Source of the DNA: G963666945 sp963666945
Lineage (GTDB): Bacteria; Bacteroidota; Bacteroidia; Bacteroidales; Marinifilaceae
DNA: 59,089 nucleotides
Reading direction: 5' to 3'
NCBI GenBank assembly: GCA_963666945.2
Contig: CAXXRT010000033.1
Span: 1-59,089, forward strand
Shown: positions 55,615 to 59,089 of the stretch, in pieces
Numbering within the stretch: position 1 is the stretch's first letter
Layout of the letters: every line of letters begins with the position of its first letter
Notes under the pieces: generated by a model
Seen by the model: only the letters and a program-made list of their open reading frames with translations
What the model was told of the DNA's origin: nothing
Database searches by the model: none
Translations under genes and position numbers: made by a program

Positions 55615-56379
55615 TTATTTTATACGTTTCATACTTTGTTGAGAAAAGAAATCATCTTCCATAGGTAGATTAAACTTCACAGTATTAATATATACGATAG
55701 TTTTTTGATTATTCTTGTCAGCAGGAACAATATCTATCCTGGTAGGAATAGTTCGTCCATCCATAATCTTCACATCATAAGCATTCTCCGTCTTAACCAG
55801 ATAGCCATCCTCATCAAAATATTCCGATTTCATCTGCAGGAAATCATCCCTGGAAATCCACTTAATTATCTTTCCCCACACCACGGCAGCCTCTTCCAAA
55901 GGTATCAACTCTATTCTGTAACAATAATAGCCGTTAATACTATCCTCCCCTAAAATCTTATGGGTATAATCAACTACAATAGAAGACTCCTTTAAAATAT
56001 CATCGTTAGTGTAATCAGAGCCCATCCATCCCTGCGACATCATAGATGGAGGAAGCTTAATCATCCTCGATATGACCGGATTCCAGTTCCACATATCATT
56101 ATAGCGTTTCAGGAAAGTCTGACCTTTCTCCTTGGCAGGAGCAGTAATAAGAGTAAGAGAATAATCCCTTCCCTTTGTCCAGTTCTTAAAGGCAATAGAC
56201 CTCTCCCATGTAGGACGCTGAATGACCATAGTCATGGTACTTATGCTCGACTTCTCTCCCTGGAATTTCTCATCTGCTTTCCTTATAATTTCCTTTGCAG
56301 TAAGATCCTGGGCAAAGCCATTTAGTCCCCCAAATAAATTGAGGATTATTATCAGCAATATTTTTATCATTCTTGTCAT
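55615..56379 (-). CDS. LolA-like outer-membrane lipoprotein-sorting protein
   Basis: A 254-residue periplasmic protein. The signal peptide MTRMIKILLIIILNLFGGLN is cut near GFAQD. The family is the outer-membrane lipoprotein-sorting (LolA/DUF1329-like) group of unclosed β-barrel carriers: EIIRKADEKFQGEKSSISTM, MVIQRPTWERSIAFKNWTKG, LTLITAPAKEKGQTFLKRYN, MWNWNPVISRMIKLPPSMMS and QGWMGSDYTNDD. Such proteins carry a lipid or lipoprotein across the periplasm. It leads the operon LolA-like, permease, permease, ATPase, barrel; the general lolA of the organism, which would be needed for lipoprotein transport, is not in this window. A dedicated lipid or lipoprotein cargo is inferred. Confidence 0.92.
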   Translation of the reverse strand: MTRMIKILLIIILNLFGGLNGFAQDLTAKEIIRKADEKFQGEKSSISTMTMVIQRPTWERSIAFKNWTKGRDYSLTLITAPAKEKGQTFLKRYNDMWNWNPVISRMIKLPPSMMSQGWMGSDYTNDDILKESSIVVDYTHKILGEDSINGYYCYRIELIPLEEAAVVWGKIIKWISRDDFLQMKSEYFDEDGYLVKTENAYDVKIMDGRTIPTRIDIVPADKNNQKTIVYINTVKFNLPMEDDFFSQQSMKRIK

Positions 56380-56445
56380 CTCTCTCTATTTATAACATTT
56401 ATTTATTTCTTGTATTAAACAAAACAAGTGCTGTGTGCAAAAAAA

Positions 56446-56457
56446 TGTCGTACGACA
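56446..56457. promoter_or_regulatory. perfect 12-bp palindrome upstream of the LolA-like operon
   Basis: TGTCGTACGACA is fully self-complementary. It is about 67 bp upstream of the LolA-like start at 56379, in promoter distance. It could be the operator of a dimeric repressor, for example of the TetR type, but no regulator gene is adjacent. Confidence 0.5.
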
Positions 56458-56462
56458 ATTAT

Positions 56463-56634
56463 GGCTCATTCTTATTTTAGAAACCTCAAATCTTTAGCGT
56501 TAAGAAGTACTAAAGATTTTGGATAAACAAGAAAAGCTGTCTGAAGACAATTTATTGGCTGAGTTTCTTTTCTTGTCCAAAATCTTTAGTGCTTTAGCGT
56601 TAAAAGATGTCAGTTGCTAAAATAAGGATGAGAC
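56463..56634. repeat. long imperfect inverted repeat (about 70-bp arms) with internal symmetry
   Basis: The left arm 56463-56536 and right arm 56567-56634 are reverse complements with a few mismatches and small gaps, around a 30-base loop. Perfect blocks include ACTAAAGATTTTGG (56509-56522) with CCAAAATCTTTAGT (56577-56590), and TTATTTTAG with CTAAAATAA. The left arm also contains its own dyad AAATCTTTAG / CTAAAGATTT, and CTTTAGCGTTAA occurs in both arms in direct orientation. No coding potential. Possibly a REP/BIME- or MITE-like element or a structured RNA. Confidence 0.75.
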
Positions 56635-56797
56635 TATAAGTATTTTTTGCTTGCACCCCATTACCTAATAAAGAAATAAAAGAACTCCCGTTATCAAGGT
56701 ACAAAATTGTTTACAAAATGCAAAATATTGATAACATTTTACATTTAACAAAAATTATTCCTAAATTTACTTTAAGAACAATAAGACCAATATACTT

Positions 56798-56926
56798 ATG
56801 ACAGAAGAACGAATATTTGCTATAATAGTTACTATCATTTCAGGCCCTATTTTTATATGGACAGCAGTCACATCAGGTAAAAAGTGGAAGAAAAGAAAAA
56901 ACAAGGAGACAAAAAAAGCGGGCTAA
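56798..56926 (+). CDS. 42-residue single-span membrane peptide
   Basis: An open frame of 42 codons, ATG at 56798, stop TAA at 56924-56926. The product begins MTEERIFAIIVTIISGPIFI, with one membrane span (residues 6-24), and ends in a strongly basic tail (WKKRKNKETKKAG). TAAATTTA at about 56763-56770 could be a -7 element. Basic-tailed micropeptides of this kind are common but rarely annotated. The stop codon sits inside the stem of the terminator used by the convergent mutase gene. It may be real, but short length keeps confidence moderate. Confidence 0.6.
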   Translation: MTEERIFAIIVTIISGPIFIWTAVTSGKKWKKRKNKETKKAG

Positions 56927-56945
56927 CCTGTAAAGGAAAGCCCGC
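56911..56945 (-). terminator. terminator after methylmalonyl-CoA mutase
   Basis: Read on the minus strand, a 7-bp stem GCGGGCT / AGCCCGC is followed by T7. On the plus strand it ends the small-peptide gene. Confidence 0.85.
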
Positions 56946-56969
56946 CAATATTATTTATATCTTAACTAA

Positions 56970-59089
56970 TTAAGAATTAACTTCGTTAAGGATTTCAAGA
57001 ATCTTAATAGCACTTGAAGATACTTTAGTACCAGGACCAAAGATAGCGATAGCACCGGCATCGTATAGGAATTCGTAATCCTGGTGAGGAATAACACCAC
57101 CTACATACACCATAATATCTTCACGTCCAAGCTTTTTAAGCTCTTCAATAATAGCAGGAACAAGAGTCTTGTGACCCGCAGCCAGTGACGATACACCAAC
57201 AACGTGAACATCGTTTTCAACAGCCTGCTTAGCAGATTCCTCAGGAGTCTGGAACAATGGTCCCATATCCACGTCAAAACCTATGTCAGCATAACCTGTT
57301 GCAACAACTTTAGCACCACGGTCGTGACCATCCTGACCCATTTTAGCGATCATGATACGAGGACGACGACCAACTTTTTCAGCAAATGCATCAGCCATTT
57401 CTTTAGCCTTGGCAAAATCTGCATCATTTTTCGATCCGCTTGAATATACTCCGCTCACTGTTCTAATTACTGCTTTATATCTTCCACATACTGCCTCACA
57501 AGCATCAGAAATTTCTCCTAATGAAGCACGGTTTTTAGCTGCCTCAACAGCTAACTCAAGTAGGTTACCCTCTCCTGTCTCAGCACACTTAGTGATGGCA
57601 GCAAGAGAAGCCTTAACAGCCTCGTTGTCCCTGTTAGCCTTAAGCTCAGCAAGACGACGAATCTGAGCCTCACGTACAGCAGTATTATCAACCTCAAGAA
57701 TATCGATTGGATCTTCTTTCTCAAGACGATATTTATTAGTACCAACAATAGTCTGTTCACCAGAGTCGATACGAGCCTGAGTACGGGCAGCAGCCTCCTC
57801 AATCCTTAGTTTTGGCACACCAGACTCGATAGCCTTAGACATACCACCAAGTTTTTCAACCTCCTGAATATGAGCCCAGGCTTTCTCAACAAGTTCCTGA
57901 GTAAGTTTCTCAACATAGTAAGAACCAGCCCATGGATCTATAGAACGAGTTGTTGTAGTCTCATCCTGGATATATATCTGAGTATTACGTGCAATACGTG
58001 CGGAGAAGTCAGTAGGCAAAGCGATAGCCTCATCAAGAGCATTTGTATGAAGCGACTGAGTGTGACCAAGAGTCGCAGCCATAGCCTCGATACAAGTACG
58101 TCCCACATTGTTGAAAGGATCCTGCTCAGTAAGCGACCATCCGGAAGTCTGTGAGTGAGTACGAAGAGCAAGAGACTTAGGATTCTTAGGACCAAATTGA
58201 TTAACAATCTTAGCCCAAAGAAGACGACCGGCTCTCATCTTGGCAATCTCCATAAAATGGTTCATACCGATAGCCCAGAAGAAAGAAAGACGAGGAGCAA
58301 AAGCATCTATATCCAATCCAGCAGCCACACCCTTTTTAAGGTACTCAAGACCATCGGCCAAAGTATAAGCCAACTCGATATCCGCAGTAGCACCTGCCTC
58401 CTGCATGTGGTAACCAGAGATAGAAATAGAGTTAAACTTAGGCATCTTCTGAGAAGTATATTCGAAGATATCAGAGATAATCTTCATAGAGAACTCAGGT
58501 GGGTAAATATAAGTATTACGCACCATGAACTCCTTAAGGATATCGTTCTGAATAGTACCCGATAACTGTTCAAGAGTAGCACCCTGCTCAAGACCAGCAA
58601 CAATATAGAAAGCAAGTACCGGAAGAACGGCACCGTTCATAGTCATTGATACAGACATCTTATCCAAAGGAATCTGATCAAAAAGAATCTTCATATCAAG
58701 GATAGAGTCAACAGCAACACCAGCCTTACCAACATCACCTACCACACGAGGGTGATCAGAGTCGTAACCCCTGTGAGTAGCAAGGTCGAATGCTACAGAA
58801 AGACCCTTCTGTCCTGCAGCAAGGTTTCTACGGTAGAATGCATTAGATTCTTCAGCAGTAGAGAAACCCGCGTACTGACGGATAGTCCATGGACGAAGAG
58901 GATACATGGCAGAATAAGGACCACGTAAATATGGAGGAAGACCAGACACATAATTCAAATGTTCCATCCCCTCTAAATCTTCACGGTTAAACGCAGGCTT
59001 AACCGGAATAAGTTCCGGAGTCTCCCAATTGCTTTCAATATGGTTAGCCTTTTCCCACTCTTTAGCAGGGATATCAGCTCTTTGGGATG
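56970..59089 (-). CDS. methylmalonyl-CoA mutase large subunit (5' end outside window)
   Basis: 706 residues are visible; only the first few are missing at the right edge, since the frame stays open to 59089. The enzyme interconverts succinyl-CoA and (R)-methylmalonyl-CoA with adenosylcobalamin, used in propionate formation or breakdown. The TIM-barrel catalytic domain starts with YLRGPYSAMYPLRPWTIRQY and has GLSVAFDLATHRGYDSDHPR, SVSMTMNGAVLPVLAFYI and LRTHSQTSGWSLTEQDPFNN. The C-terminal B12-binding domain has the base-off signature DGHDRGAKVVATGYADIG, with the DxHxxG Asp and His, and GGVIPHQDYEFL. The long single-chain form of about 715 residues is the catalytic subunit. In Bacteroidota it is usually adjacent to the small subunit gene, which would lie beyond the right edge. 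Confidence 0.96.
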   Translation of the reverse strand, partial: SQRADIPAKEWEKANHIESNWETPELIPVKPAFNREDLEGMEHLNYVSGLPPYLRGPYSAMYPLRPWTIRQYAGFSTAEESNAFYRRNLAAGQKGLSVAFDLATHRGYDSDHPRVVGDVGKAGVAVDSILDMKILFDQIPLDKMSVSMTMNGAVLPVLAFYIVAGLEQGATLEQLSGTIQNDILKEFMVRNTYIYPPEFSMKIISDIFEYTSQKMPKFNSISISGYHMQEAGATADIELAYTLADGLEYLKKGVAAGLDIDAFAPRLSFFWAIGMNHFMEIAKMRAGRLLWAKIVNQFGPKNPKSLALRTHSQTSGWSLTEQDPFNNVGRTCIEAMAATLGHTQSLHTNALDEAIALPTDFSARIARNTQIYIQDETTTTRSIDPWAGSYYVEKLTQELVEKAWAHIQEVEKLGGMSKAIESGVPKLRIEEAAARTQARIDSGEQTIVGTNKYRLEKEDPIDILEVDNTAVREAQIRRLAELKANRDNEAVKASLAAITKCAETGEGNLLELAVEAAKNRASLGEISDACEAVCGRYKAVIRTVSGVYSSGSKNDADFAKAKEMADAFAEKVGRRPRIMIAKMGQDGHDRGAKVVATGYADIGFDVDMGPLFQTPEESAKQAVENDVHVVGVSSLAAGHKTLVPAIIEELKKLGREDIMVYVGGVIPHQDYEFLYDAGAIAIFGPGTKVSSSAIKILEILNEVNS

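Noticed and set aside
57352..57666. 104-codon open frame antisense to methylmalonyl-CoA mutase
   Set aside because: Inside an intact conserved gene; no independent support.
1..59089. CRISPR arrays, tRNA, rRNA, prophage or insertion sequences
   Set aside because: No regularly spaced repeat series, no cloverleaf-like segment with the usual T-loop sequence, and no transposase or phage-like product was seen on either strand. A tRNA scan and an IS search would be decisive.

Overview
The window comes from an AT-rich member of the Bacteroidota, most likely a Bacteroidales/Marinilabiliales-type organism. Several things in the sequence point there: Bacteroidota promoters (TAnnTTTG at -7, sometimes TTTG at -33), a fused MurF-alanine racemase, a DUF4290 gene beside murA, a DUF4492 gene in front of cydAB, GldB divergent from nadE, type IX secretion (T9SS) sorting domains of both type A and type B, a 67K-type SppA, and methylmalonyl-CoA mutase. 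No rRNA, tRNA, CRISPR array, phage or recognisable insertion sequence was seen.

Layout. Bases 1-2.4 kb (minus strand) hold a probable metal or heme uptake operon: a His-rich membrane-anchored protein, a possibly HmuY-like lipoprotein and a TonB-dependent receptor running off the edge. A perfect 12-bp inverted repeat lies upstream. Two surface or secreted proteins follow (2.5-5.1 kb). Bases 5.2-21.1 kb are mostly housekeeping genes on the plus strand: pcrA/uvrD, DUF4290, murA, folK (opposite strand), sppA, lpxK, purine nucleoside phosphorylase, a GNAT protein, rpmE2 (L31), a GlmU-like nucleotidyltransferase, lon and an AI-2E-family permease. Bases 21.2-24.1 kb encode a cytochrome bd oxidase. 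Bases 24.1-38.8 kb carry pssA, a DUF1573 protein, an M20 amidohydrolase, ferredoxin, 5-formyl-THF cyclo-ligase, gldB, nadE, a Crp/Fnr regulator, murF-alr, cardiolipin synthase, prmC, recX and a secreted M6 metalloprotease.

Bases 39-51 kb are more accessory: an arsEFG-like aromatic arsenical module without an adjacent arsR, an outer-membrane barrel, a ferritin-like protein with a cysteine pair, a cysteine-rich PAS histidine kinase, a two-gene LysO exporter, a DoxX/DUF417-like protein, a two-gene ThrE exporter and two SulP anion transporters. Bases 51.2-56.4 kb form a five-gene minus-strand operon (LolA-like protein, two FtsX-type permeases, LolD-like ATPase, outer-membrane barrel). It looks like a complete route from inner membrane to outer membrane and is the best candidate here for an uncharacterised system. 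A long imperfect palindrome and a 42-residue membrane peptide separate it from methylmalonyl-CoA mutase, which runs off the right edge.

Sequence quality. Twelve genes have broken frames. By hand I could repair every one by removing single bases, about 32 in all. Each is an extra base that can be written as a duplication of its neighbour; none is a missing base. After removal, every gene length is a multiple of three. The affected genes include the housekeeping genes rpmE2 and lon, so base over-calling in the assembly is far more likely than real gene decay. The errors cluster at 15.6-18.0 kb and 38.4-48.5 kb, with one at 1.19 kb. Broken genes are typed as pseudogene below but are probably intact in the organism.
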